The notes: generated from the sequence alone by a model not told the origin. A DNA stretch of 31,329 bases from Bacteroidales bacterium UBA1173 (GCA_002311655.1 DBYZ01000014.1:258031-289359); one strand, 5' to 3'; counted from the first letter of the stretch, positions 8,696 to 17,797 are shown. Translations and numbers: made by a program.

Positions 8696-8728
8696 CAAAA
8701 TTACGAAAAAAACTTATCTCTTGACCAA
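8696..8728 (-). promoter_or_regulatory. Promoter of the mce-mmdA decarboxylase operon
   Basis: On the minus strand TTG (8726-8728) is followed after 22 nt by TAATTTTG (8696-8703), then GCAAC. The -33 box lies within the last codons of the M1 peptidase gene. The spacing is slightly longer than the usual 19-21. It predicts a leader of about 45 nt before the mce ATG. Confidence 0.55.
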
Positions 8729-11005
8729 TTTTTCTGTCGAAATGATATTTTTCTTCTCATCAAGAAGATTTACGTAATAAACGCCTGCCGGGAAATCCTC
8801 GACTGAGACCGTTATTTCGTTTTCTGAAATCGGAAAAGAATTGATGGTTTGTCCTAAGTTATTGATTATCACTATTTCAGAATTTCCTGATTTTGTGCTT
8901 ATCTTGACGAAGTTTTCGGTTGGATTGGGCGCGAGAATCATTTTTTTTGTGTCGATGATGCTCTCGTTCAAGCCGAGTTGTGTCTTGTCGATGGCAGCGA
9001 TGGTGTATTGTCCGCTTTGAAGGTCGTTTACCGTCATGATGCCGATCTTCCAGTTGCCTTGCTGTGTGTAAGGAATGCTGTGCCAAGCCTCGTTGATATT
9101 GGCGCGATACAGCAGCACCGCTGAGTCGTTTTCGCTGTGGATGATGTCGCCGTCCATGTTGGCGTTGTTGGAGAATGTGAATTTTCCTGAAACCTCTGAT
9201 TCGCCGAAATCGAGTCTCAAAACATTCCAATAATGCTTGGTGGAGAGTGTCGTTCCAGGGATGTTGTGGTCGTTGTCGGGTGCCACATAATGTTCTTCAC
9301 CGCGGAGCATCACCGAGTCGTTGACGCTGCTGACCACGATGGATAGCTGCTGGTTTATTCCCAATGTAGCAGGGGCTGTGGCAGTCATGTTGTTGTCGAA
9401 TTTGGCATCCAGGAAATGGTTGTAATAGTCGGCAAATGCTGCGACAGGGCTGATGTTGAGCGTGACGGTGCGTGTGGCTTCCTCGCCGTCCCAGTTGACA
9501 AGTTCTGTCTGGAGATTGCCTGCGTTGTCGACAAATGTGACTTCCACGCGGTTGTTTTGACCGACGTGTTCAGGTCCGTAGTGTTGGTAAGTCATCTTGA
9601 CTGTGGCGTCATACTGGTTTCCGTTTGGTGTCACGTTGAGGAGGTCGACGCCATAATGCGGCATGCCTGCTGTGAACACGTAGGTGTCGAAAAATCCGTT
9701 CATGTCGATGCCGGTGGCTGCCGTGAGGGCGTCGCGGAGCTGCTCCGACGAGGCGGCGCTGTAGCTGTGGCTGGCGAGATAGCTGCGTAATCCCGACAAG
9801 AATGTCTCTCTGCCGAGATAGTTCATCATGGTGTTGACGACGACGGCGCCACGGTTGTAAACGGCACTGTTGTCGTATGTCATGGTCTGCGGCACGTTGT
9901 TGAGCGGAATCCAGTTGCTCTCGCTCTTGCACCAAGTGGTGATGTTGTTGGTTTTGGAGCTCATCGCTTGTTGGAAGTCGCTTTCGCCGTATATCTCCGA
10001 ACGGTAAAACACTCCGCAGAACTGTGCGAAGCCTTCGTTGAGCCACATCTCTTCGGCTGTGGCGCATGTCACCAGGTTGCCGAAATACATGTGCGAGAGC
10101 TCGTGTGCCACGTATTCCTCCTGTGTGGTGTTGCCTGTCACTACACCGCTTGTGATGCCGATGTTGTCGACATGTTCCATGCATCCGACGCTGGTCACGA
10201 CATATCCGATGCGGTTGAAAGGATACGCTCCGAAGTTGTTTTCGTAGAAGCTCGCTATGTCTTTGACATGCACGAAAGTACCAGGCACGTTGTTGATCTG
10301 GCTAGGCTTGACGTAAACCGTTATCGGGATGTCGCGCTCGATGCCGTTGTATGTGTCGGTCCATTCGACGTAGTCGCCGATGGCGAACGAGATATGATAT
10401 GTGGCAATCTCTTGAGGCACATTGTAATGCACGGTGTGGGTGCCGTCGCCGTTGTTGGTGTCGATTATGAGGTTGCCGCCGCAAACTGCTGTTGTTGCTG
10501 TCGGCACGGTGACAAACACATCGTATGTAGCCTTGTCGGTGAAGTTATCCACGCACGCGAACCAGCATTTTCCGAGGTTGTGCGGTATCGACTCGAATCC
10601 AACGCCCATGTTGCAGACGTAGTTGCCGCTCCACATTATGCCGCCCCACGACTCGTTGAAGGTGCTGCCTCCGTAAGATATTGTGAATGAGGCGCTTGTG
10701 TTCGCTGTCAAAGGTGATGCGAGGCTTATTGTTAAAATTCCGTCGTTTTGTGTGAAGTTGCTGACGTTCGCATCGTTTGAAGTCACAGAGGTAACGTTCA
10801 AGGACTTAAGCTCTAATTCGAAAGAATTTATGGCATTCAGCGCTGTTAGAGTGACGACAGTCTGAGCCTGCAGTGTATGGTTTGTGAAATCGATGTTGTT
10901 GAGATGGATCTCGTAGTGAGTGACATCGATGTTCTCGCCGACATTGGTCTTCGCAATAGCGGTAATCGTTGCGAAAACGAGTATTAAAGTAAAGAGTTTT
11001 TTCAT
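8714..11005 (-). CDS. Secreted M1-family metallopeptidase with T9SS sorting tail
   Basis: This is an exported zinc aminopeptidase-like enzyme. Residues 1-18 form a signal peptide. The beta-rich N-terminal domain precedes the M1 catalytic domain, which has GCMEHVDN at 274-281 (the GXMEN exopeptidase motif), HELSH at 301-305 and the third ligand Glu324 in NEGFA. This is the HEXXH-X18-E arrangement of M1. The C-terminal 75 residues (ILAPNPTENFVKI, IINNLGQTI, FPAGVYYVNLLDEKK, EKLVKR) are a type A T9SS sorting domain, so the protein is likely carried over the outer membrane and surface-anchored or released. It follows the 11017-12054 gene by 11 nt and is probably cotranscribed with it. It should act on peptides outside the cell; specificity is not predictable. 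Confidence 0.92.
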   Translation of the reverse strand: MKKLFTLILVFATITAIAKTNVGENIDVTHYEIHLNNIDFTNHTLQAQTVVTLTALNAINSFELELKSLNVTSVTSNDANVSNFTQNDGILTISLASPLTANTSASFTISYGGSTFNESWGGIMWSGNYVCNMGVGFESIPHNLGKCWFACVDNFTDKATYDVFVTVPTATTAVCGGNLIIDTNNGDGTHTVHYNVPQEIATYHISFAIGDYVEWTDTYNGIERDIPITVYVKPSQINNVPGTFVHVKDIASFYENNFGAYPFNRIGYVVTSVGCMEHVDNIGITSGVVTGNTTQEEYVAHELSHMYFGNLVTCATAEEMWLNEGFAQFCGVFYRSEIYGESDFQQAMSSKTNNITTWCKSESNWIPLNNVPQTMTYDNSAVYNRGAVVVNTMMNYLGRETFLSGLRSYLASHSYSAASSEQLRDALTAATGIDMNGFFDTYVFTAGMPHYGVDLLNVTPNGNQYDATVKMTYQHYGPEHVGQNNRVEVTFVDNAGNLQTELVNWDGEEATRTVTLNISPVAAFADYYNHFLDAKFDNNMTATAPATLGINQQLSIVVSSVNDSVMLRGEEHYVAPDNDHNIPGTTLSTKHYWNVLRLDFGESEVSGKFTFSNNANMDGDIIHSENDSAVLLYRANINEAWHSIPYTQQGNWKIGIMTVNDLQSGQYTIAAIDKTQLGLNESIIDTKKMILAPNPTENFVKISTKSGNSEIVIINNLGQTINSFPISENEITVSVEDFPAGVYYVNLLDEKKNIISTEKLVKR

Positions 11006-11016
11006 ATTATTCTATT

Positions 11017-12054
11017 TCAATGACCTATTGTTCCAATTCCTATACCGATTCTGGCTTCGTACATCTTGAAGTTGGTTGTGGCAGCATCGAATGACACTAC
11101 AAACCTCCCGAAGTGCGCTTGGATACCGACCAAGCCGCCGAAACCGTACGAGCTCTGGTCGCTGTCCCAGAAGTTCTCGTTGTAATAACCGTTGCTAAGG
11201 TTTGTTATCAAGGAGTTGCTGCTGTAGCCGCCGCCTATTTTCATGTTGACGGGACCGGCAATCCTGATAATGGCACCTAAGATGGCGGAATACGACAGAT
11301 ATTTCTCTTTAGAATCATACCCGTTAGCGTCGATAAGCTGTTGGATCTGATCGGAGTTGTAATGTATTAGTGATTCCTCTTCCAAGAAGCCGTCGAAGTT
11401 GAAATTCGTTGAAAGGCTGATGAAGATACCGGCTTTGCGCATGCTTCCGAGTGTGAAGCCCAATGACGGTCCGCTGTATGTGTTCATGATGCCGTTGACA
11501 ACAAAGAAGCTGTAACGCGGTGTGAGTGGCTTCTTCGGCTCGACTGGCGTCTGGACAGGTTGTTCCACTGGTTTCTCGACATACACAATCTGCGGTTCTG
11601 GCTTGTTTTGCATGGCTTCTTCGATCTTCCGCATGCGTTCCAGAAGTTCTTCCTCGGTGAGTTTCGCGTTGTTGACGAGTGTCAGCTCGTAGCCTTTTTT
11701 CGGTTCCATGTCGAACGGGAACCAGAACTCTGTCGAGCTAAGGTCGGGATGCGAAATCTTGAGATATGAGGCTTTGTAGGTGAGATATACCCACACTTCG
11801 CCGACTTTGTATTCGCACTCTATGAATGTGGCGGCATCGCCTTCGAAAAGCAGCTCGCGACGCTGTTTGTCGTTGATGTTCTCTGTCTTGACTTTCAACA
11901 CGGCGTAAGGCACGTCGTTGTCGTCGGAATACTTGTCGAGATTGATGTTCACGAAGCCTGTCACTTCCTGGAAGGAGCCTGGTTTCACTTCGAGCTGCGC
12001 CATCGCGCCGAAAGAAAGGAATAGTAAAATTAGTATTGCAGTTATTTTCTTCAT
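11017..12054 (-). CDS. Exported protein with C-terminal beta-rich domain, function unknown
   Basis: The protein has a signal peptide (MKKITAILILLFLSFGAMAQ). A beta-rich N-terminal domain of about 120 residues contains SFQEVTGFVNINLDKYSDDNDVPYAVLKVKT and GYELTLVNN, a pattern found next to PEGA-like surface domains in Bacteroidota. A short helix with EELLERMRKIEEAM and a Pro/Val/Glu-rich linker (YVEKPVEQPVQTPVEPKKP) follow. The C-terminal half is glycine-rich with alternating aromatic residues (FFVVNGIMNTYSGPSLGFTL, FGGLVGIQAHFGRFVVSF, ARIGIGIGTIGH), which suggests an outer-membrane beta barrel. It has its own strong promoter at 12074-12105 and heads a two-gene unit with the M1 peptidase. I do not recognise a specific function. 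Confidence 0.75.
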   Translation of the reverse strand: MKKITAILILLFLSFGAMAQLEVKPGSFQEVTGFVNINLDKYSDDNDVPYAVLKVKTENINDKQRRELLFEGDAATFIECEYKVGEVWVYLTYKASYLKISHPDLSSTEFWFPFDMEPKKGYELTLVNNAKLTEEELLERMRKIEEAMQNKPEPQIVYVEKPVEQPVQTPVEPKKPLTPRYSFFVVNGIMNTYSGPSLGFTLGSMRKAGIFISLSTNFNFDGFLEEESLIHYNSDQIQQLIDANGYDSKEKYLSYSAILGAIIRIAGPVNMKIGGGYSSNSLITNLSNGYYNENFWDSDQSSYGFGGLVGIQAHFGRFVVSFDAATTNFKMYEARIGIGIGTIGH

Positions 12055-12073
12055 ATAGAATGAAATTAAACTG

Positions 12074-12105
12074 CAAAATTAAATAAAAATTATTTAAGAA
12101 ACAAA
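12074..12105 (-). promoter_or_regulatory. Promoter for the 12054 gene and the M1 peptidase
   Basis: On the minus strand TTTG (12102-12105) is followed after exactly 20 nt by TAATTTTG (12074-12081) and GCAG, an almost ideal Bacteroidota promoter 20 nt from the ATG. Confidence 0.75.
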
Positions 12106-12118
12106 TTATTAACAAAAA

Positions 12119-12209
12119 ACGTCATTTCGACCGATCGGAGGGAGTGGAGAAATCTCATTAAAGTGTTTGAGATTTCTAGATTCCGCTCCGCTTCACTCGA
12201 AATGACGTC
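12119..12209. repeat. Palindromic MITE/REP-like element
   Basis: This 91-bp element is bounded by perfect 12-bp inverted repeats, ACGTCATTTCGA (12119-12130) and TCGAAATGACGT (12198-12209). Inside, AGAAATCTCA and TGAGATTTCT form a second inverted pair, so the whole unit can fold into one long hairpin. It lies between the S46 peptidase stop and the promoter of the next gene. Next to it, up to 12237, are short direct repeats of AAAGACTA. It carries no reading frame. Whether it is mobilised by a transposase in trans is unknown. Confidence 0.75.
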
Positions 12210-12240
12210 TCTAATGTCTAAAGACTAAAGACTAATGTCT

Positions 12241-14475
12241 CTATTCTTCTTCAACGCGGATTGGCTCCGGCATTGCCTTGTGGATGTCGAGTTCGTCGAT
12301 GAGGTTGGTTGCACCAGCGAATTTGTCGATGATGAAGAGCACGTAACGGATGTCGACGTTGATTGTGCGCTGCAGTGTAGGCTCAAAGTTCACGTCGCCG
12401 CTCATTGCTTCCCAGTTGCCGTCGAAAGCGAGGCCGATGAGCTCGCCCTTGCCGTTCATGATAGGGCTGCCTGAGTTACCGCCTGTGATGTCGTTGGTTG
12501 AGAGGAAGCAAACGATGAGTTCGCCGTCGTTGTTTGCATACTGACCGAAGTCTTTTGCCTCGATGAGCTTGAGAAGTCTCTCAGGAGCGTCGAATTCGAA
12601 GTCGCCTGGGATGTATTTCTCGAGGATACCGTTGGCGGTGCAGACATAGTCGTAGTGGATGGCGTCAGCTGGCTGATAGTCTTTCACTGAACCGTAACTC
12701 ATTCTCATTGTTGAGTTTGCATCAGGATAGAGGACCTTGTCAGGCTGTGTCTCAGCGTAGAACTCGCGGAGGCCTTTCACAAACAGATGGTCTGCCTCTT
12801 CGATGGCGATGCCTGCCATTCTATAAGCCGGTGCCACTGAGTACATCTGTTCTGTCATTGCGTTGTACATAATAAATGCAGGGTCTTTCTCGAGTTTCTT
12901 TGCATTTGGCTTCTCGATGAATGCTCTCACTGACTCAGGAGTGCAGAACATTGACTTGGTGTAGATAAGGTTTGTCAATGCTGACCAGTCGCCTTTGACG
13001 GTCTTCAAAAGCTTCTGGAGTGATTCAGGCATCTCTTCTGTAGCGAATGTTTTGCCGTAGATATTGAGAACTGCATCCATCATGTCTTTCTCTACGCGTG
13101 GGTCGAGATCTTGGAAAATAGCGTCAACGTCGACTGCTTTGAGGGCTTCGGCTGCTGCTGCCTTATCTTCTTTTGAGCTCTCCTTGTTTGTCATGGTCAT
13201 ATAATACTGCATGAACTCAGGAGTTGCTCCTCTATAGGCGAAGATACCAATTGGGTTGAGCTGTGCCACGAAGTTAGGATAGAACAGTGTGTTTGCGATT
13301 TCTGACATCTGAGCGTACATTGCCTCTAAAGTGCCGAGGACATCGCCATATTCTGCCTTGCGTGCTTCATCGGCGTTTACCCATTCTGTGAACTGCTGCT
13401 CAAGTTCAGCTTTGCGTTCAGCGACCTTGTTCTTGCGGAGCATCTTGATCTGACCTTCGAAGTTCTTCCAGGTGTTTGCCAAACCTGCTTTATTGTCAGC
13501 GTAAGCGATGTTGACAGCCTTGTCAATCTTCATGTATTCATCCATGACGTCTGTCTCGGCTTTGAAGATTTCGTAAACGACAGGATAGAACACGTCAACG
13601 TTGTAGTTGATGCCGTATGATGTCATGTAACGTTCTGTTGAGCCCGGGAAGCCCCAAATCATTGTGAAATCATCTGGCTGCACGCCGTCGAGGCTGATTG
13701 GGAGGTGATGTTTTGGAGTGAGAGGCTTGTTGTCCTCAGAATAGCCGTTAGGCTCTCCGTTTTCGTCAGCGTAGACACGGAAGATGCTGAAGTCGCCAGT
13801 GTGACGAGGCCACATCCAGTTGTCGGTGTCGCCGCCGAACTTACCGATCGACTGTGGTGCTGTACCCACGAGACGCACGTCGGTGTATGTCTTGTAAACG
13901 AACATGTAGTACTCGTTGCCTTCGAAGAATCCCTTGATGACAGGGTTGAGCTTGCCGTCTTCTGAAGCAGCGTCTTCAAGTTCAGTGATTTTTGCCTGGA
14001 TAGCTTGTGCTTTCTGCATGTAATCCATGGTGTCGCTGATGACGCCGAGGATGTCTTTTGTAACATCTTCCATTCTGACGAGGAATGAAGCTGTAACACC
14101 GAATGCAGGAAGTTCCTCGCTGAAGCTCTTTGCCCAGAAACCTTCGTTGAGATAGTCGTGTTCGACTGTCGAGAGGGCTGCTATTGAGCTGTAGCCGCAG
14201 TGATGGTTGGTGAAAAGAAGGCTGTTGTCAGAAACAATCTCGCCTGTGCAGAAGAATCCGCGTGGTTTGTCGCTGCTTGAGAGACCCACGATGGCGTCTT
14301 TCAGGCTGCTGTTGTTGATGCTGTAGAGCTCTTCAGGTGTCAGCTGGAGACCCATTTTCTGCATGTCAACGTAGTTCAAACGCTCGACGAACATTGGCAA
14401 CCACATGCCTTCGTCAGCGCGCACGATGCCCATCATAGCAAAGATGAGGGCGAAAGTCAAAGATAATTTTTTCAT
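12241..14475 (-). CDS. S46-family dipeptidyl-peptidase, DPP7-like
   Basis: This is a secreted serine peptidase that removes dipeptides from the N-terminus of oligopeptides, a periplasmic step in amino-acid fermenting Bacteroidota. Residues 1-20 are a signal peptide. The catalytic His lies in TNHHCGY at about residues 89-95, the acidic residue in TDNWMWPRHTGDF, and the nucleophile Ser668 in TGGNSGSP. In S46 enzymes the residue after FD in FDxNWE decides specificity: Gly in DPP7 (hydrophobic P1), Arg in DPP11 (Asp/Glu P1). Here it is FDGNWE (Gly686), so DPP7-like specificity is expected. The 744-residue length is normal, and no T9SS tail is present. It lies downstream of the M49-like gene across a repeat-filled 85-nt gap. 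Confidence 0.95.
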   Translation of the reverse strand: MKKLSLTFALIFAMMGIVRADEGMWLPMFVERLNYVDMQKMGLQLTPEELYSINNSSLKDAIVGLSSSDKPRGFFCTGEIVSDNSLLFTNHHCGYSSIAALSTVEHDYLNEGFWAKSFSEELPAFGVTASFLVRMEDVTKDILGVISDTMDYMQKAQAIQAKITELEDAASEDGKLNPVIKGFFEGNEYYMFVYKTYTDVRLVGTAPQSIGKFGGDTDNWMWPRHTGDFSIFRVYADENGEPNGYSEDNKPLTPKHHLPISLDGVQPDDFTMIWGFPGSTERYMTSYGINYNVDVFYPVVYEIFKAETDVMDEYMKIDKAVNIAYADNKAGLANTWKNFEGQIKMLRKNKVAERKAELEQQFTEWVNADEARKAEYGDVLGTLEAMYAQMSEIANTLFYPNFVAQLNPIGIFAYRGATPEFMQYYMTMTNKESSKEDKAAAAEALKAVDVDAIFQDLDPRVEKDMMDAVLNIYGKTFATEEMPESLQKLLKTVKGDWSALTNLIYTKSMFCTPESVRAFIEKPNAKKLEKDPAFIMYNAMTEQMYSVAPAYRMAGIAIEEADHLFVKGLREFYAETQPDKVLYPDANSTMRMSYGSVKDYQPADAIHYDYVCTANGILEKYIPGDFEFDAPERLLKLIEAKDFGQYANNDGELIVCFLSTNDITGGNSGSPIMNGKGELIGLAFDGNWEAMSGDVNFEPTLQRTINVDIRYVLFIIDKFAGATNLIDELDIHKAMPEPIRVEEE

Positions 14476-14480
14476 TTTAT

Positions 14481-14562
14481 TATTACTTATTATTACTTAT
14501 TATTATTGATATTAATAACTTCAAACTTCAAACTTCAAACTCCAAACTCCAAACTTCAAACT
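14481..14562. repeat. Tandem TATTACTTAT decamers followed by ACTTCAA heptamers
   Basis: Two perfect decamers TATTACTTAT (14481-14500) plus a partial third copy lie just before the S46 gene. From 14518 to 14562 there are six heptamers of ACTTCAA or ACTCCAA. Read on the minus strand the heptamers are TTTGAAG units that begin on the TAG stop of the M49-like gene at 14561-14563. This is the single-arm form of the arrays at 4121 and 21954. Confidence 0.8.
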
Positions 14563-16186
14563 ATCTCTTAAGATATTCCATTCCCATTTCATACCAGATA
14601 TCCTTCGGGATGCCGCTTCCTGCGAGCTTGTCGAGGTCAGCCTGGAGTTCCGGCTTGATGACGCCGTCGGTGGCGATCCAGTTCTTCACGAACTCATAGT
14701 CGCCGTTGCCTTGTGCTGTTAGGATGGCGCCGCCGAGTTTCTCGACTGCGAGTTTCATTTTCTCGAAGTCAATGTTGTACAAACCGTTTTCGTCGCGTGT
14801 GAAGGCTCCTTCGTTGGCTAAGTAGTTGAATTCTATCATGTTAGCTTTACCATGAGCTGATGCTGCGCCGAAACGCACCGAACGGAAGATGCCTGCCATG
14901 AAGGTGGTGTAGTTCTCTTCCATGGTGGTGTTGGTGTATTCGCCCATCTCGCTGAGTTTGGTGACGAGGAACAGACCGAGGATGTCGGCTTTTGCCTCTT
15001 CGATGGCTGAATACTGCTCTTTCAAGGCGTGACGCACTGTGCCGCTGCCATCGAGAGTGTTCTTGATGCCGAGACCGTGAGCCACCTCGTGGAACATCAC
15101 ATTGGCGAAGAATGCGTCGAACTTGATGTTCTGACGTGCCTCAGGAGCTACCAAGACCTCTGAAATCGGGACGACGATCTTGTCGAACTTTGCCTTCATA
15201 GCGTTCTTCAGCTGGAGCTTGCGTGTGCCTTTCTGCAGCTGCACTCTCTCGTCGTTTGGAAGGTTGATGGCGATGGTCTTCGATGCCATGTTGCAGTCGC
15301 CGCCGTAATAAACCACGTCGTATGCAGCGAGGTCAGCGTCGCTACCCGGTTTCTCCTGTTTGTATTTGTCTTCGACAGGCAGTTTTGTCTGAAGCTCAGG
15401 CAATAATGCCACGTAGCGTGACAGTTTCTTTGTCCATTCCTGGTCTTTGATGAGGATGAACGACTCGTGAGCGGCTTTGTATCCGAACAGACCGTCGGTG
15501 TAGTTCTCGATAGGTCCAACGACGAAGTCGACATTGTTGTTGCGGACATCCATCCAAGCCATGTCTGAATAGTAGTAATCGTCGGTGAGGAGAGCTTTTG
15601 CTCTGAGTCTCAGATACTCTGCAAACTCTTCGTCAGCTGCGAGTTCCGATGCTTCCATGAGCAGGTCGGCCGCCTTGTTGATTTTGTTGGCGAAGGCATC
15701 GTGATACCACATCGTCTGCAAGCTGCCGTTCTCATCACGGTAAACCATGGTGTACTGGCTTGTCTTGTCAGGGTTTTCCCATGCCTCGAACTCTTCTTTT
15801 GTCATGTCGGTAGGATAGAATCCTGCACCTTCAGGTTTCGGACCGTATCCAGGGATGAAGATACGGCGGTTGTCGAGCTGATCCCATGGACCATAGTTGA
15901 TTTCAGCGTATTTGCGCGCGTTCGGGTCTTCGATCTTATCCAAAAACTCGTGTTTGCATCCGCCGAGGTTCTCATGCCAATAGATGTCGTCCATGAGTTT
16001 GCCGGCCTTGAAAAGGAGGTCGAGCATCTTCACCTCATTATCGGAGAGATGGCTGATGTCGGTTGTCAAAGTCACTTTAGCATATTGGTTTGCAAGTGCT
16101 TCGTAATTCTCTGTGCATTTCTTTTCGCCACAGCTGAAAAGTGTCGCTGTGAGTGCTAATGTCATAGCTAAGTATTTGAATTTCAT
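14561..16186 (-). CDS. M49 (dipeptidyl-peptidase III)-like metallopeptidase lipoprotein
   Basis: This is a zinc peptidase-like lipoprotein. The signal peptide ends in a lipobox (ATLFSC, Cys19), so it should be attached to a membrane in the envelope. The zinc site is HEVAH at residues 366-370, with EEAKAD at 396-401 as the second element. Classical DPP III has HEXXGH and EECRAE. A five-residue HEXXH form is known from Bacteroides DPP III, but this protein, at 541 residues, is shorter than the roughly 675 of that enzyme. It starts 12 nt after the HEXXH membrane protein gene and is read before the S46 peptidase, so it probably belongs to a peptide-digestion unit. The exact activity is uncertain. 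Confidence 0.8.
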   Translation of the reverse strand: MKFKYLAMTLALTATLFSCGEKKCTENYEALANQYAKVTLTTDISHLSDNEVKMLDLLFKAGKLMDDIYWHENLGGCKHEFLDKIEDPNARKYAEINYGPWDQLDNRRIFIPGYGPKPEGAGFYPTDMTKEEFEAWENPDKTSQYTMVYRDENGSLQTMWYHDAFANKINKAADLLMEASELAADEEFAEYLRLRAKALLTDDYYYSDMAWMDVRNNNVDFVVGPIENYTDGLFGYKAAHESFILIKDQEWTKKLSRYVALLPELQTKLPVEDKYKQEKPGSDADLAAYDVVYYGGDCNMASKTIAINLPNDERVQLQKGTRKLQLKNAMKAKFDKIVVPISEVLVAPEARQNIKFDAFFANVMFHEVAHGLGIKNTLDGSGTVRHALKEQYSAIEEAKADILGLFLVTKLSEMGEYTNTTMEENYTTFMAGIFRSVRFGAASAHGKANMIEFNYLANEGAFTRDENGLYNIDFEKMKLAVEKLGGAILTAQGNGDYEFVKNWIATDGVIKPELQADLDKLAGSGIPKDIWYEMGMEYLKR

Positions 16187-16198
16187 ATTATTATAAAT

Positions 16199-16912
16199 TT
16201 ATTTTACAAATAAAGATAATTGCCATTGTATGTCTTTCCACACCTGGTCGAACCATGTGACGTTAGCCTGGAAGATGTTCACTGGTTCACTTGTTCCGCC
16301 GCCGAGCGAATAAAGAATTATCGCCAGGTTGAAGAAGATGAAGGTCCAGATGAAGAGGTAGGAGCGGAACACGCCGCAACGTTGGATGTCGCTCTGGTCG
16401 GGACGCATGTCTTTTTTCCAGCAGGTGAAGTGGAACATCAGCGTGAAGCCGATGAGGAAGTCGATGATAGGAAGGCATTCGTTCTTAATCATCAGTCGGA
16501 AAAGCACCATCGCGAAGGTGAGATACGGCAACATATAAGGCGCCAAAGTCGAGAAAAGGTTGGCACTTTTGGCGTTTGACGAAACAAAGCCGAGGGTGTT
16601 GTCGTTTTGTGTCAGCGAGTCAGTCGATTTCGCGTTGAACTCGTAGATTTTCTTGCGAAGGAAGAGACCTCCGACGAGCATGTGAGCGCCTTCATGTGTC
16701 ATGGTCTGCATGATGTCGAGGTTTTTCCTGAACAAAACCGCGGCGATGATAACGAAAGCCACCATGCCGATGCCCAGCCACATATAACCTTGATAGAGGT
16801 TGGCGCTGAATGAGTTGATGATGTACTGCACGCAGCGGAAGAACTCAAACGCCGTGATAATCAAGGTGATTATGAAGAGCAGTGAGGTTAAAAAACGCCA
16901 GAATTTCTGCAT
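16199..16912 (-). CDS. Polytopic membrane protein with HEXXH motif (M50-like)
   Basis: This 237-residue membrane protein has hydrophobic helices at about residues 8-26, 42-62, 110-132, 142-160 and 185-208. The second helix is followed by THEGAHMLVGG (HEGAH at 73-77), which fits the HEXXH zinc motif placed next to a membrane helix as in site-2-protease (M50/M50B) families. SSNAKSANLFSTLAPYMLPYL resembles the second half of such folds. I do not see the full conserved NPDG-type motif, so proteolytic activity is only suggested. It is tightly spaced (12 nt on both sides) between the small T9SS protein and the M49-like lipoprotein and is likely cotranscribed with them. Confidence 0.65.
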   Translation of the reverse strand: MQKFWRFLTSLLFIITLIITAFEFFRCVQYIINSFSANLYQGYMWLGIGMVAFVIIAAVLFRKNLDIMQTMTHEGAHMLVGGLFLRKKIYEFNAKSTDSLTQNDNTLGFVSSNAKSANLFSTLAPYMLPYLTFAMVLFRLMIKNECLPIIDFLIGFTLMFHFTCWKKDMRPDQSDIQRCGVFRSYLFIWTFIFFNLAIILYSLGGGTSEPVNIFQANVTWFDQVWKDIQWQLSLFVK

Positions 16913-16924
16913 AATCTCTATCGT

Positions 16925-17797
16925 TTATTTGTTGATGAACAGTTTTCTTACAGATGTTGTCTCGCCGATGACTTTAACGAAATACTGACCTTCTGAAAGC
17001 TCAGAGATGTTGATTTCGTCGCAGTTTTCTGTGCATAAAACCGTGCGGCCTGTCAGGTCTATGATTTCTACGCTTGTGATGTTTAAGTTGTTGTCGTTCA
17101 ATATTTTAACGACTTCATTTGCTGGGTTAGGATAGATACTGATACCGTTGTCGGCGCTGTTTTCCTCGATTTCGTCGATGTCGCAGGTGTTATACTCCGG
17201 ATTGATGAAAATCACGTTTTCGTTGACGTGGTAGCAGAGCAGGTGATACATCTCGCCGTCGCTGTCGTGGTCGGCTTCCCACTGACCGACATGCATGAAG
17301 CCTCTGTTGCTTCCGACGCCTTCAACCCAGAACTCTGTTACGTCGGTGAGGCCGATGAAATTGAAGGTTATCATCTTTCTTGAAACGCCGTTATTGTCAA
17401 TGATTGTTGACACTTCCGTGACTTGCATCGGGTGGGCGTCGTCATCGTGGAAGAAGTCGCCTTCCTCGAGGTCGTAGTCGTAGAGGAGCACCTCGTCGTC
17501 ATAAGAAGCGCCGTTCCATTTGCAGTAATAAACTTGGTTGTCGTCGTTGCGATAAGCGCCGTCGAGATAGTTTCCGTTGACTTCGCTCTCAACGTAGATG
17601 GTTTGGTATTCGAGACCTCCGATATTCACCGCCTCACCCTGATGATGATGCTCGTAAAAATCGCCTACCGGATGTGGTGCGCTCCAAGTGTAAATGCCAT
17701 AGATATACCATTCTTGTGCGCTGACATTCAATGAGATAGCAAGGGTCGCAATAGCGAGAACCACAAGCTTTTTAAGACTTTGTAAAGGTTTATTCAT
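16925..17797 (-). CDS. Secreted protein with T9SS type A sorting domain
   Basis: The 290-residue protein has a signal peptide ending near ISLNVSAQ. A beta-rich middle part is rich in Tyr, Asp and Glu (YIYGIYTW, YDYDLEEGDFFHDDD, GLTDVTEFWVEGVGSNRGF), a pattern common in small secreted Bacteroidota proteins of unknown function. The C-terminus (ISIYPNPANEVVKIL, VEIIDLTGRTVL, SELSEGQYFVKVIG, RKLFINK) is a typical T9SS sorting domain. It heads the run 17797 to 14561 with 12-nt gaps. Its own -7 box (TAAATTTG at 17805-17812) is only 7 nt from the ATG, so the mRNA may be nearly leaderless. The function of the N-terminal part is unknown. Confidence 0.8.
   Translation of the reverse strand: MNKPLQSLKKLVVLAIATLAISLNVSAQEWYIYGIYTWSAPHPVGDFYEHHHQGEAVNIGGLEYQTIYVESEVNGNYLDGAYRNDDNQVYYCKWNGASYDDEVLLYDYDLEEGDFFHDDDAHPMQVTEVSTIIDNNGVSRKMITFNFIGLTDVTEFWVEGVGSNRGFMHVGQWEADHDSDGEMYHLLCYHVNENVIFINPEYNTCDIDEIEENSADNGISIYPNPANEVVKILNDNNLNITSVEIIDLTGRTVLCTENCDEINISELSEGQYFVKVIGETTSVRKLFINK

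Noticed and set aside
9968..10690. 240-codon plus-strand frame opposite the M1 peptidase gene.
   Set aside because: Shadow of the M1 coding frame; composition rich in Val, His and Cys and no domain features.
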